Source: Rhizobium sp. BK316 (GTDB taxonomy: Bacteria; Pseudomonadota; Alphaproteobacteria; Rhizobiales; Rhizobiaceae). Taken from it: 64,000 nucleotides of DNA. Every line of letters begins with the position of its first letter. Within the stretch, counting starts at the first letter, position 1. The position numbers and the translations under genes were made by a program. Shown here in pieces: positions 1-7,774 of this stretch. Where the stretch lies: assembly GCF_014193695.1 (NCBI RefSeq), contig NZ_JACHZR010000003.1, positions 744,001 to 808,000 of the forward strand, in the 5' to 3' direction. The notes below the pieces were generated by a model that ran no database searches, had not been told where the DNA came from, and saw nothing but the letters and a program-made list of their open reading frames with translations.

Positions 1-2
1 GC

Positions 3-1502
3 TCGCGCCCGCCAATCCTCGCCGATGTCACCGACGCCCCCTGGCGCACCAATGGCGACACCGTCGAGCGCATCGAACTGCTCGCCGCCAAGCTTGTCTC
101 CGGTGAAATCACCTGCCCACACCTCTGGTCCCAAACCAGAGCCGTCCTCGACGAAATCGAAGCCCGCCTTAAACCTTCCATCATCGCCTGCGGCCCGGCC
201 GAAATCGCCAGTCTGCTTCGTGGCCTCGACGGCCGTTTCGTCCCGCCCGGTCCATCCGGCGCGCCGACGCGTGGCCGGCCTGATGTCCTGCCGACGGGGC
301 GGAATTTCTACTCCGTCGACAGTCGCGCGGTGCCGACGCCGGCGGCCTATGAGCTCGGCAAGAAATCCGCCGAACTGCTGATCCGCCGCTATGTTCAGGA
401 TCATGGCGAATGGCCCGTCTCCTTTGGGCTGACGGCCTGGGGCACGTCGAATATGCGCACCGGGGGCGACGATATCGCCCAGGCGCTGGCGCTGATCGGC
501 GTCAAGCCGGTGTGGGACATGGCCTCGCGGCGGGTCACCGGCTACGAGGTCATTCCGCCGGCCATGCTGCGGCGGCCGCGGGTGGATGTGACGCTGCGGA
601 TTTCAGGCTTTTTCCGAGATGCTTTTCCGGAGCAGATCGCGCTGTTCGACAAGGCGATCCGCGCTGTCGGCGGATTGGATGAGGATGCGGCCGACAATCC
701 GATAGCCGGGCGCATGCGCGGCGAGGCGGCGCGGCTGGCGGCGGCCGGGCTCGATGAGAAGGCGGCGGCAAAGCGGGCCGGCTATCGTATCTTCGGTTCC
801 AAGCCCGGCGCCTATGGCGCCGGTCTGCAGGCGCTGATCGACGAGAAGGGCTGGGAGCGGCGGGCGGATCTTGCCGAAGCCTATCTCGTCTGGGGCGGCT
901 ATGCCTATGGCGCGGGCGAAGAAGGGCAGGCCGAACGCGGGCTTTTCGAAGAACGACTGCGGTCCATCCAGGCTGTGGTGCAGAACCAGGACAATCGCGA
1001 GCATGACCTGCTCGACAGCGACGATTATTACCAGTTCGAAGGCGGCATGGCGGCGGCGGCCGAAGCGCTGGGCGGTGCGCGGCCGGCGATCTACCACAAC
1101 GACCATTCTCGGCCGGAAAAGCCCGTGATCCGTTCGTTAGAAGAAGAGATCGGGCGGGTGGTGCGCGGGCGCGTCGTCAATCCGAAATGGATCGAGGGCG
1201 TCATGCGCCACGGCTACAAGGGCGCCTTCGAGATATCAGCGACGGTCGATTATCTCTTTGCCTTTGCAGCGACGACGGGAGCGGTCGGCAACCATCATTT
1301 CGAGGCCGTCTATCAGGCCTTCGTCGCCGACCCCAAGGTGCGCGATTTCATGGCCGAGAAGAACCCGGCCGCCCTTTCCGAGATGAAAGAGCGGCTGGCG
1401 GAGGCGATCGAGCGCAAGCTCTGGACGCCGCGCAGCAACTCCGCCCAATTCGACCTCAGTGAAGTCAACGAAACCAGGAAAAGAGCAGGCAGACAGCCAT
1501 GA
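3..1502 (+). CDS. cobN: Cobaltochelatase subunit CobN (C-terminal part; gene starts before the window)
   Basis: CobN is the large subunit of the ATP-dependent aerobic cobaltochelatase (CobNST), which inserts cobalt into hydrogenobyrinic acid a,c-diamide. The frame is open from the first bases of the window and gives about 499 residues of a protein that is normally around 1,250-1,270 residues long. Visible family signatures are GLDGRFVPPGPSGAP, the stretch LPTGRNFYSVD, and the later GEWPVSFGLTAWGTSNMRT. The tail with YLFAFAATTGAV is also typical. The stop overlaps the start of cobO as ATGA, so the two are probably translationally coupled. A downstream in-frame ATG would only give a truncated protein, because the homology clearly continues upstream to the window edge. 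Confidence 0.96.
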   Translation, partial: SRPPILADVTDAPWRTNGDTVERIELLAAKLVSGEITCPHLWSQTRAVLDEIEARLKPSIIACGPAEIASLLRGLDGRFVPPGPSGAPTRGRPDVLPTGRNFYSVDSRAVPTPAAYELGKKSAELLIRRYVQDHGEWPVSFGLTAWGTSNMRTGGDDIAQALALIGVKPVWDMASRRVTGYEVIPPAMLRRPRVDVTLRISGFFRDAFPEQIALFDKAIRAVGGLDEDAADNPIAGRMRGEAARLAAAGLDEKAAAKRAGYRIFGSKPGAYGAGLQALIDEKGWERRADLAEAYLVWGGYAYGAGEEGQAERGLFEERLRSIQAVVQNQDNREHDLLDSDDYYQFEGGMAAAAEALGGARPAIYHNDHSRPEKPVIRSLEEEIGRVVRGRVVNPKWIEGVMRHGYKGAFEISATVDYLFAFAATTGAVGNHHFEAVYQAFVADPKVRDFMAEKNPAALSEMKERLAEAIERKLWTPRSNSAQFDLSEVNETRKRAGRQP

Positions 1503-2131
1503 GCGAAGAGCCAGTCGTACCAGCCGAAAAGGACGATGCCCGTCACGCCGAGAAGATGGCGAAGAAGAAGGCCGCCCGTGACAAGATCATGGCGACCAAG
1601 ACGGATGAGAAGGGCCTGATCATCGTCCACACCGGCAAGGGCAAGGGCAAGTCGTCAGCCGCCTTCGGCATGATCTTCCGCCATATCGCCCATGGCAAGC
1701 CGTCTGCCGTCGTGCAGTTCATCAAGGGCGCGATGTGGACGGGCGAGCGCGACCTGATCGAGAAGCATTTCTCCGATGTCTGCCAGTTCCATACGATGGG
1801 CGAGGGCTTTACCTGGGAAACGCAGGACCGGGCGCGCGACGTGGCGGCTGCCCGTGCGGCCTGGGAAAAGGCCAAGGAGCTGATCCGCGACGAGCGCAAT
1901 TCCATGGTGCTGCTCGACGAGATCAATATCGCGCTGCGCTACGACTATCTCGATATCAACGAGGTGGTGGAATTTCTTAGGAACGAGAAGCCCTATATGA
2001 CGCATGTCGTGCTGACGGGCCGCAATGCCAAGGACGAGTTGATCGAGATCGCCGATCTCGTGACCGAGATGGAGCTGATCAAGCATCCTTTCCGCTCCGG
2101 CATCAAGGGGCAGCCGGGCGTGGAATTCTGA
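1499..2131 (+). CDS. cobO: Cob(I)yrinic acid a,c-diamide adenosyltransferase CobO
   Basis: This 210-residue protein transfers the adenosyl group of ATP to the cobalt of reduced corrinoids, making adenosylcobyrinic acid a,c-diamide; it acts in the cytoplasm directly after cobalt insertion. The Walker A-like motif HTGKGKGKSSA lies at residues 44-54 and the conserved LLDEINIALRY stretch follows in the middle. Length matches the CobO/BtuR family (about 200-215 residues). The N-terminal 30 residues are Lys- and Glu-rich, as in rhizobial homologues. It overlaps the cobN stop by ATGA. It is followed by an intergenic palindrome (2151-2197) rather than by another cob gene. Confidence 0.96.
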   Translation: MSEEPVVPAEKDDARHAEKMAKKKAARDKIMATKTDEKGLIIVHTGKGKGKSSAAFGMIFRHIAHGKPSAVVQFIKGAMWTGERDLIEKHFSDVCQFHTMGEGFTWETQDRARDVAAARAAWEKAKELIRDERNSMVLLDEINIALRYDYLDINEVVEFLRNEKPYMTHVVLTGRNAKDELIEIADLVTEMELIKHPFRSGIKGQPGVEF

Positions 2132-2150
2132 TCCTCGATCTCTTTTTTAC

Positions 2151-2197
2151 GCAATTCCGGACGCAAAACCGCTGCACACTTTTGCTGGAATTGCTCT
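2151..2197. repeat. Intergenic palindrome, GCAATTCC type (copy 1)
   Basis: The sequence forms a hairpin with arms GCAATTCC...GCAAAA and TTTTGC...GGAATTGC. A second copy in the same orientation lies at 3488-3534; the two share the pattern GCAATT, CGGA, GCAAAA, CGCTG, ACA, TTTTTG-like run and GGAATT. A run of T residues precedes it (2142-2148). I infer a dispersed rhizobial intergenic repeat; it could double as a terminator at the cobO end. Confidence 0.7.
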
Positions 2198-2990
2198 AGT
2201 TCGCGAGATGGCCGCGCAGGATCGCGGCCGTTTCCTCATCGGCCGGGAAGAGCGTTTCGATCGCCAGTTCCGACAGGGTTATATCGACAGGCGTGCCGAA
2301 GACGGTCGTTGTCGAGATGAAGGAGAGCAGGCCTGCTTTCGTCGCGAGTTTTAGCGGTACGGCGATGCCGGCAAGGTCGGCATGGCTCTCGCCGGCAGCT
2401 TCGGGTGCGGGATAGGAGAGCAGTTCCTTCAGAAGCTTTTCCATGACGGGATCGCCGGAGACCGATATCTGCTGGCGCACGCGGTCGAGAAGGTGGGCGC
2501 GCCATTCGGCAAGATTGGCGATGACAGGCGCAAGGCCCTGCGGATGCAAGCTGAGGCGCAGTACGTTGACCGGCGGTTCCAGCAAGAATGGATCGGCAAT
2601 GGCCTGCAGCAGCGGTGCGATGGCGGCATTGGCCGCAACCAGCGTCCAGTGGCGATCGATGGCGATGGCGGGGAAGGGCTCGTGGCCTTTCAGCACCATG
2701 TCGATGGCGCGCCGCGCCGGCTCGAAGGCCGGATCGTCGAGCGCGCGTTCGGCAAAGACCGGGGCGAAACCCGCCGCCAGCAGCAGCGGGTTCCGGTCTC
2801 GCAAGGGCACGCCGAGCCGTTCGGCCAGATGCAGCAGCATCTCGCGGCTCGGGGTCGAGCGCCCGCTCTCGATAAAGCTCAAGTGCCGTTGGGAGATATC
2901 GGCTTCCAGCGCCAGGTCCAGTTGGCTCATGCGGCGGCGCTGGCGCCATTCGCGCAGGTGATCTCCGAGAGAGCGGGCGGTCGGCGTCAT
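2196..2990 (-). CDS. XRE-family regulator with MmyB-like ligand-binding domain
   Basis: A 264-residue DNA-binding protein. Residues about 8-62 form a Cro/C1-type helix-turn-helix (MSQLDLALEADISQRHLSF, then ESGRSTPSREML), and the remaining 200 residues resemble the MmyB-like putative ligand-binding domain (NPLLLAAGFAPVF, then an NVLRLSLHPQGLAP stretch). Members usually regulate an adjacent oxidoreductase or small catabolic gene in response to an unidentified small molecule. The start codon overlaps the stop of the upstream NTF2-like gene (ATGA), so both are one transcript. What it senses cannot be read from the sequence. Confidence 0.88.
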   Translation of the reverse strand: MTPTARSLGDHLREWRQRRRMSQLDLALEADISQRHLSFIESGRSTPSREMLLHLAERLGVPLRDRNPLLLAAGFAPVFAERALDDPAFEPARRAIDMVLKGHEPFPAIAIDRHWTLVAANAAIAPLLQAIADPFLLEPPVNVLRLSLHPQGLAPVIANLAEWRAHLLDRVRQQISVSGDPVMEKLLKELLSYPAPEAAGESHADLAGIAVPLKLATKAGLLSFISTTTVFGTPVDITLSELAIETLFPADEETAAILRGHLAN

Positions 2991-3370
2991 CAGGCGGCTT
3001 CCGGCAGTTGGTCGATGAAGCCGCAGACGAATTTCAGCTTGCCGCCTTCGAGTTCGGCAAAATCCGTGCCCTTGATCTGCGCTTCGCCATTTGCAGGCCC
3101 GAGACCCCAGGAGAAGCGCAGGACATCGCCATAGCCGTCGGCGGTGCCGATCAGTTCGAAGCGAAAGCCGGGGAAGCGGCTCTGCACGGCCTCGACCAGC
3201 GAGTTGATCTGCTCATGGCCTTCGCCGCGCATCAGCGGATCGAGATAGGTTGCGGAATCCGCCCAGCTCTCGGCAATGAGAGCGCGGCGGCGGGCGGCGT
3301 CCGTCTCGTTCCAGATGGCGAGGTAGCGCTCGGCGTTGGTGGTTGCGTCGTTTGTCGGGGCATCGTTCAT
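2990..3370 (-). CDS. NTF2-like / SnoaL-fold protein
   Basis: A 126-residue protein of the nuclear transport factor 2 superfamily, small alpha+beta cone-shaped proteins that act as isomerases, hydrolases or simple ligand binders. Recognisable features are RYLAIWNETDAARRRALI followed by WADSATYLDPLMRGEG and a C-terminal DFAELEGGKLKFVCGF. The start at 3370 is chosen because an AGGAG ribosome-binding site sits about 8 bases upstream; a longer version starting at 3418 lacks one. The last base of its stop overlaps the XRE regulator start, suggesting regulator and effector are co-expressed. The specific activity is unknown. Confidence 0.82.
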   Translation of the reverse strand: MNDAPTNDATTNAERYLAIWNETDAARRRALIAESWADSATYLDPLMRGEGHEQINSLVEAVQSRFPGFRFELIGTADGYGDVLRFSWGLGPANGEAQIKGTDFAELEGGKLKFVCGFIDQLPEAA

Positions 3371-3487
3371 CGGATCATCTCCTTTTGGTTGCCTGTCATG
3401 TTCAGGCAGGGCGATCATCGGCGAAAGCGGTGCAGCCTATCAATTACGCGGGAGGTAATGGAAGACAGATCGACGATCGGTTTTCTC

Positions 3488-3534
3488 GCAATTGCGGATG
3501 CAAAATCGCTGTACATTTTTGTTGGAATTCCTCA
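3488..3534. repeat. Intergenic palindrome, GCAATTCC type (copy 2)
   Basis: A degenerate second copy of the hairpin at 2151-2197 in the same orientation, with arms GCAATT..GGATGCAAAA and TTTTTGTTGGAATT. The two copies bracket the NTF2/XRE pair. Confidence 0.65.
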
Positions 3535-3613
3535 TCTCGCGGCTTGGTGATTTGACAGGCGTGGAGGCAGCCTGGAGATTTGCGGCGACCCTTTTGCCCC
3601 GGAGGAGACATTG

Positions 3614-4261
3614 GTGAAAACCCGTAGGTACAAAGCCTTAGCCGCATTCGCCATCGCGCTTCTCAGCGCATCCGCGACGCAGGCGACTATTATCGATGAC
3701 TGGAATACGATCAAGGTGCCGCCAGCACCGGCGCTGAAGCCGGTCAGCGTGAATACGTCGGATACGGCACTGCTGCTCCTCGATTTCAACGGCGCGCAGG
3801 ACCCGACCAAAGGGCCATGCAACACGAAGAACAAACCGCGTTGCATCGCCTCGCTTCCGAAGGTGGAAAAGCTGATGAACGAGGCGCGCAAGAGCGGCGT
3901 GCCCGTGATCTACAGCATCACCGGTGGTGCTACGAAGGCCGACATAGCCAGCGTGCTGGCACCGAAGGCGGGCGATGCGATCGTACAAGCCGGCGCCAAC
4001 AAGTTTATCAACACCGATCTCGAAAAGATCCTGAGCGAGAAACACATCAAGACCATCATCGTGGCCGGCACGGCATCAGAAGGCGCGGTGCTGAATACGG
4101 CGGCCTATGCGGCGCTGAAGGGCATGAACGTCATCCTGCCCGTCGACGGCATGTCGTCTACCGACCCCTATGCCGAGCAGTATGTCGCCTGGCACTTTGC
4201 CAATGCGCCGGGTGTTTCGGCCAAGACGACGCTCACCACGATTGATGAGATCAAGTTCTAG
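3614..4261 (+). CDS. Exported isochorismatase-fold (cysteine hydrolase family) protein lacking the catalytic Cys
   Basis: A 215-residue protein with an N-terminal signal peptide (KTRRYKALAAFAIALLSAS, likely cleavage after ATQA), so it probably acts in the periplasm. The fold is shown by TALLLLDFNGAQ (Asp57), GANKF (Lys130) and TIIVAGTASEGAVLNTAAYA. In cysteine hydrolases of this family the triad is Asp-Lys-Cys; here the Cys position is Ala158, so the usual amidohydrolase chemistry is unlikely, although true isochorismatases also lack the Cys. GTG at 3614 is preferred over TTG at 3611 because of its spacing from GGAGGAG (3601-3607). The stop overlaps the convergent TSUP gene stop. Confidence 0.82.
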   Translation: MKTRRYKALAAFAIALLSASATQATIIDDWNTIKVPPAPALKPVSVNTSDTALLLLDFNGAQDPTKGPCNTKNKPRCIASLPKVEKLMNEARKSGVPVIYSITGGATKADIASVLAPKAGDAIVQAGANKFINTDLEKILSEKHIKTIIVAGTASEGAVLNTAAYAALKGMNVILPVDGMSSTDPYAEQYVAWHFANAPGVSAKTTLTTIDEIKF

Positions 4262-5043
4262 CCCCCGAGCCAGACACGCAGCGGGTTTGTCGGATCGGCC
4301 AGAAGCTTGATCGCGAAAGCGATGCAGACGATGACGAGCAGCGGCTTGATGAGTTTTGCGCCGATGCGCATGGCGAGCCGGGAGCCGAGCTGCGCGCCGA
4401 GAAACTGGCAGACGCCCATCAAAAGGCCGATCTTCCAGAGCGTGGCGCCGAAGCTTGCGAAGACGACGAGCGCGCCGAAATTCGAGCCGAGATTGAGAAG
4501 CTTGGTGTGGGCCGTCGCCTTCAGCATGCCGAAGCCGGCGAGGGTGACGAAAGCCAGCATGAAGAAGGAGCCGGTGCCGGGGCCGAAGACGCCGTCATAG
4601 AAGCCGATGACAGGCACCAGCGTCAGGCCGAAGAGGAAGGGCGTCATCCGGCGGTGCGTGTCGGAATCGTTGAGGTTCGGTTTGACGGCGAAGAAGATGG
4701 CGATCGCCACCAGCAGCACCGGCATGACGGCCTGCAGCACCTGGCCGGGAACGAGCGTGGCGAGTGCGGCACCCAGCGAACCACCCATGACGGCCATCAG
4801 CGCCATCGGCAATTGTTCCGAAAGCTTCACATGGCCCTTGCGGGCATAGGCGATGGTTGCCGAGGCGGCGCCGAAGAGCGACTGCACCTTGTTGGTGCCG
4901 AGCGTCTGCAGCGGCGGGATGCCGGCGATCAGCATGGCGGGAACGGTGATCAGGCCGCCGCCGCCGGCAATGGAATCGACGAAACCGGCAAAGAAGGCAG
5001 CCGCACAAAGCAGCAGAAGCAGATGGAGGGCAATGTCAGGCAC
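4258..5043 (-). CDS. TSUP family (TauE/SafE-like) membrane transporter
   Basis: About 261 residues forming roughly seven or eight membrane helices. The TSUP signature AFFAGFVDSIAGGGGLITVP lies near the N-terminus, followed by the second half-repeat with FYDGVFGPGTGSFF. Members export or import sulfite, sulfonates or related organic anions; the substrate here cannot be assigned. The GTG at 5043 is taken as start because the family begins at VPDIALHLLLLL; the open frame continues another 176 codons upstream but that extension is low-complexity and antisense to cobE, so I reject it. It is convergent with the isochorismatase-fold gene. Confidence 0.9.
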   Translation of the reverse strand: MPDIALHLLLLLCAAAFFAGFVDSIAGGGGLITVPAMLIAGIPPLQTLGTNKVQSLFGAASATIAYARKGHVKLSEQLPMALMAVMGGSLGAALATLVPGQVLQAVMPVLLVAIAIFFAVKPNLNDSDTHRRMTPFLFGLTLVPVIGFYDGVFGPGTGSFFMLAFVTLAGFGMLKATAHTKLLNLGSNFGALVVFASFGATLWKIGLLMGVCQFLGAQLGSRLAMRIGAKLIKPLLVIVCIAFAIKLLADPTNPLRVWLGG

Positions 5044-5170
5044 GAGGCTATTCCGGGAGGGGCATTCAAGGTGAGTGCACGGGGCGGGGCGTTCGGGCGG
5101 CCTTGTTGCATTTCCGGTCCCAAGCTGCAATGGCTCCAGGGACACGGCGGGGCGTAATCGGCTGACGGGA

Positions 5171-5590
5171 ATGAGTGAGATCATCATCGATGAGGCAAGA
5201 CGGCACGTGCTTGGGCTTGGCTGCGAGCGCGGGGCTCCGGTTGGCGAGGTGATGGCGCTGGCTGTCGAGGCGCTTGAAGCGGCCGGCATCAGCGGGGCGG
5301 GGCTTGCCGCTGTCGCTTCGATCGACAGCCGAAGGGAGGAACGGGCAATCCTTGCCGTTGCGGCGCATTTTGCCGTGCCCTCCGTGTTCTTCGATGCGGC
5401 GCGGCTGGAGGCGGAGACGCCACGGCTCAGGAATCCCTCCGAGATCGTCTTTGCCCGAGTCGGCTGCCATGGCGTGGCGGAAGCGGCGGCACTTGCAGCT
5501 CTTGGCGCGCAGGCGGAACTGACGCTCGGCAAGATCAAATCTCGGCATGCGACAGCGGCTGTCGCCCGCATCGGGTTGCAGAAAGCCTGA
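5171..5590 (+). CDS. cobE: CobE/GbiG C-terminal domain protein (cobalamin biosynthesis)
   Basis: A 139-residue protein equivalent to CobE of the aerobic pathway and to the C-terminal half of CbiG. It is required for corrin ring synthesis around the precorrin-4 to -6 steps, but no defined reaction is certain. Seen in the sequence: GLGCERGAPVGEVMALAVEAL, LAAVASIDSRREERAIL, then FARVGCHGVAEAAALAAL, all characteristic of the CobE domain. The start at 5171 is chosen because the family begins at this point; no strong ribosome-binding site is visible. It stands alone here rather than beside cobA or cobM. Confidence 0.9.
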   Translation: MSEIIIDEARRHVLGLGCERGAPVGEVMALAVEALEAAGISGAGLAAVASIDSRREERAILAVAAHFAVPSVFFDAARLEAETPRLRNPSEIVFARVGCHGVAEAAALAALGAQAELTLGKIKSRHATAAVARIGLQKA

Positions 5591-5659
5591 CGGGCGTTAT
5601 GGTGGCGGCATCTCGCGGCGCCGTCCGGCAGGCCAGCGATTCACATCTAGAGGATATAC

Positions 5660-6610
5660 ATGCACAAGGTCATTTATGACACGGACCCGGGCGTCGATGA
5701 CGCAATGGCGCTGCTTTTCCTGCATCGCCATCCCGAGATCGATCTCATTGGTATCACCACAGTCTTCGGCAATGCCTCGATCGAGACGACGACGCGCAAT
5801 GCGCTGTTCCTGAAGCGGGAATGGGATATTGCCGCCCCCGTAGCGAAGGGGGCGAGCGTGACCATCGATCCGTCGCGCCACGAGCGTCCGTGGCCGACCA
5901 TGGTGCATGGCGAAAATGGCCTTGGCGACATGCCGGTGCCTGATGTCATCGACCTGCCGCTCGATCCGCGTCCGGCGCATCGTTTCATCATCGAGACCGT
6001 GCGCGCCAATCCGGGCGAAGTGAGGCTGGTCGCCGTCGGCCGCATGACGAACCTAGCGCTGGCGCTGAAGGAAGACCCCGAGATTGCCAGCCTCGTGAAG
6101 GACGTCGTCATCATGGGCGGCAATTTCTATATGCCGGGCAATGTCTCGCCGGTTGCCGAAGCCAATATTCACGGCGATCCGGAAGCCGCCGATATCGTGC
6201 TGACCGCGCCGTGGAAGGTCGTCGTCATCGGTCTCGATGTCACGGCGATCACCACGATGAGTCGCAGCTATCTGGGCGACATGGCCGCCAAGGGCGACAA
6301 GGCGGTCAAGCAGCTCAACGCACTTTCGCAGTCCTATATCGACTTCTACAAGCATGCGGTCGAAGACGGCATGATGGTGCATGACAGCTGCGCCAGCGTC
6401 TATGTCGTGGCACCGGAATTGTTCAAGACGATCACGGGCACGGTGCGCGTTGTCTGCGGCGGCATTGCCGATGGCCAAACGGTCATCAAGCCGGATGGCC
6501 GCCACTTCCCACCGGGTCACTGGGATGACCTGCCGAGCCAGATCGTTGCCACCGGCATCGAGTCGGAAAAAGTGATCGGCTTGATCCGCGAGACGCTTCT
6601 GCGCGCGTGA
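5660..6610 (+). CDS. Nucleoside hydrolase (inosine-uridine preferring type)
   Basis: A 316-residue ribohydrolase that splits nucleosides into ribose and free base for salvage. The N-terminal calcium-binding motif DTDPGVDDAMA is at residues 7-17, the NAS motif region (VFGNASIETTTRN) follows, and MGGNFYMPGN plus AEANIHGDPEAA are the usual ribose-binding elements. The late HDSCAS contributes the active-site His. Length is normal. The start has GAGGATATAC just upstream. It is 69 bases downstream of cobE and may be cotranscribed, though no functional link is obvious. Confidence 0.93.
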   Translation: MHKVIYDTDPGVDDAMALLFLHRHPEIDLIGITTVFGNASIETTTRNALFLKREWDIAAPVAKGASVTIDPSRHERPWPTMVHGENGLGDMPVPDVIDLPLDPRPAHRFIIETVRANPGEVRLVAVGRMTNLALALKEDPEIASLVKDVVIMGGNFYMPGNVSPVAEANIHGDPEAADIVLTAPWKVVVIGLDVTAITTMSRSYLGDMAAKGDKAVKQLNALSQSYIDFYKHAVEDGMMVHDSCASVYVVAPELFKTITGTVRVVCGGIADGQTVIKPDGRHFPPGHWDDLPSQIVATGIESEKVIGLIRETLLRA

Positions 6611-6925
6611 GCGACTTCAATCGACGACTGCCGCATGCATCACGCGGCGTCACCCTCGGCCTTGTGCCGAGGGTCTGCTGCGGCCGCTGCAGATGCTCGG
6701 GACAGGCCCGAGCATGACGAAAGAGGAGTTGAGCGACTTTGGCGATGGTCGGTGCTGCGGGCAGCCCCGCTTGAGTAATATTACAACATATTCATATCAT
6801 TGCGTCGCTTTCCTGCAAGATCGAATCCACCTGTTTGCAAAGTGAGTCATCTTGATCTCAGCAACTTCAAGTGAGGTGGGGCGGACGGCGTTGACCTTGC
6901 CTCTTGCCGGGCCTAGATCAGCGGG
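6611..6925. other. Intergenic region before cobA
   Basis: About 315 bases without a gene. The first third holds a double-hairpin repeat (6649-6720). The rest is AT-richer (around 6775-6860) and probably carries the cobABCD promoter. I looked for a cobalamin riboswitch (B12-box-like conserved core) and did not recognise one. Confidence 0.6.
6649..6720. repeat. Family R1 double-hairpin repeat, copy a (divergent)
   Basis: Two hairpins in tandem: arms ACCCTCGGC/GCCGAGGGT around CTTGT (6652-6674), then ATGCTCGGG/CCCGAGCAT around ACAGG (6693-6715). Compared with copies at 21875-21960 and 39023-39094 the stems differ, but with compensating changes in both arms, while the CTTGT loop is kept. Confidence 0.8.
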
Positions 6926-7774
6926 ATGATTGATAGCGCATTCTCACATCTGCCGGCGCTGGAGCCGGGCAGCGTCTGGCTCGTTGGCGCCGGTCCGGGC
7001 GATCCCGGCCTGCTGACCCTCCTTGCTGCCAAGGGGCTCGCCGAGGCCGATGTGATTGTCCATGACGCGCTGGTGAATGAGGAATGCCTGAAGCTCGCGC
7101 GCTCGGGCGCCGAGTTCGAATATGCCGGAAAACGCGGCGGCAAGCCCTCGGCCAAGCAGCGGGATATTTCTCTGAGGCTGGTGGAGCTGGCGCGGGCCGG
7201 CAAACGCGTGTTGCGGCTGAAGGGCGGCGATCCCTTCGTCTTCGGACGCGGCGGGGAAGAGGCCCTGACGCTGGTCGAGCACAATATCCCCTTCCGCATC
7301 GTGCCGGGCATTACTGCCGGTATCGGCGGGCTTGCCTATGCCGGTATTCCGGTGACGCATCGCGAGATCAATCATGCAGTGACTTTTCTCACCGGTCATG
7401 ATTCCTCCGGCATTGTGCCTGATGCGATCAATTGGGAAGCGATCGGCAAGGGTTCGCCTGTCATCGTCATGTATATGGCGATGAAACATATCGCCCAGAT
7501 CAGCGCCAACCTCATTGCATCCGGCCGCCCGGCATCCGAGCCCGTCGCCTTCGTCTGCAATGCGGCGACCGGCGACCAGCAGGTGCTGGAAACGACACTT
7601 GGCGAAGCGGTCGTTGCCGTTACCGCCTCCGGGCTGGAGCCGCCGGCGATCGTCGTCGTCGGCGAAGTGGTGCGGCTGCGGGCCTCGCTCGACTGGCTTG
7701 GTGCGCTTGGCGGACGGCGGCTGCAGCCCGATCCTTTTCGACAGGCCGGCGGGCAAGGGAGGGAGAGCGCATGA
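6926..7774 (+). CDS. cobA: Uroporphyrinogen-III C-methyltransferase (SUMT) CobA
   Basis: A 282-residue SAM-dependent enzyme that methylates uroporphyrinogen III at C-2 and C-7 to make precorrin-2, the entry into the corrin branch. The SAM-binding VGAGPGDPGLLT lies at residues 20-31, and LRLKGGDPFVFGRGGEE around residues 92-108 is the second signature. Later PGITAGIGGLAYAGIPVTHR is equally typical. Length agrees with stand-alone CobA (about 280), with no CysG dehydrogenase domain. The stop overlaps the cobB start as ATGA, opening a four-gene operon. Confidence 0.96.
   Translation: MIDSAFSHLPALEPGSVWLVGAGPGDPGLLTLLAAKGLAEADVIVHDALVNEECLKLARSGAEFEYAGKRGGKPSAKQRDISLRLVELARAGKRVLRLKGGDPFVFGRGGEEALTLVEHNIPFRIVPGITAGIGGLAYAGIPVTHREINHAVTFLTGHDSSGIVPDAINWEAIGKGSPVIVMYMAMKHIAQISANLIASGRPASEPVAFVCNAATGDQQVLETTLGEAVVAVTASGLEPPAIVVVGEVVRLRASLDWLGALGGRRLQPDPFRQAGGQGRESA

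Noticed and set aside
5044..5571. N-terminal extension of the TSUP transporter frame
   Set aside because: The extra 176 residues are low-complexity, antisense to cobE, and lie upstream of the normal TSUP start.
6721..6925. Cobalamin riboswitch before cobA
   Set aside because: I looked for the B12-box and surrounding helices and could not recognise them; absence is not proven without a covariance search.
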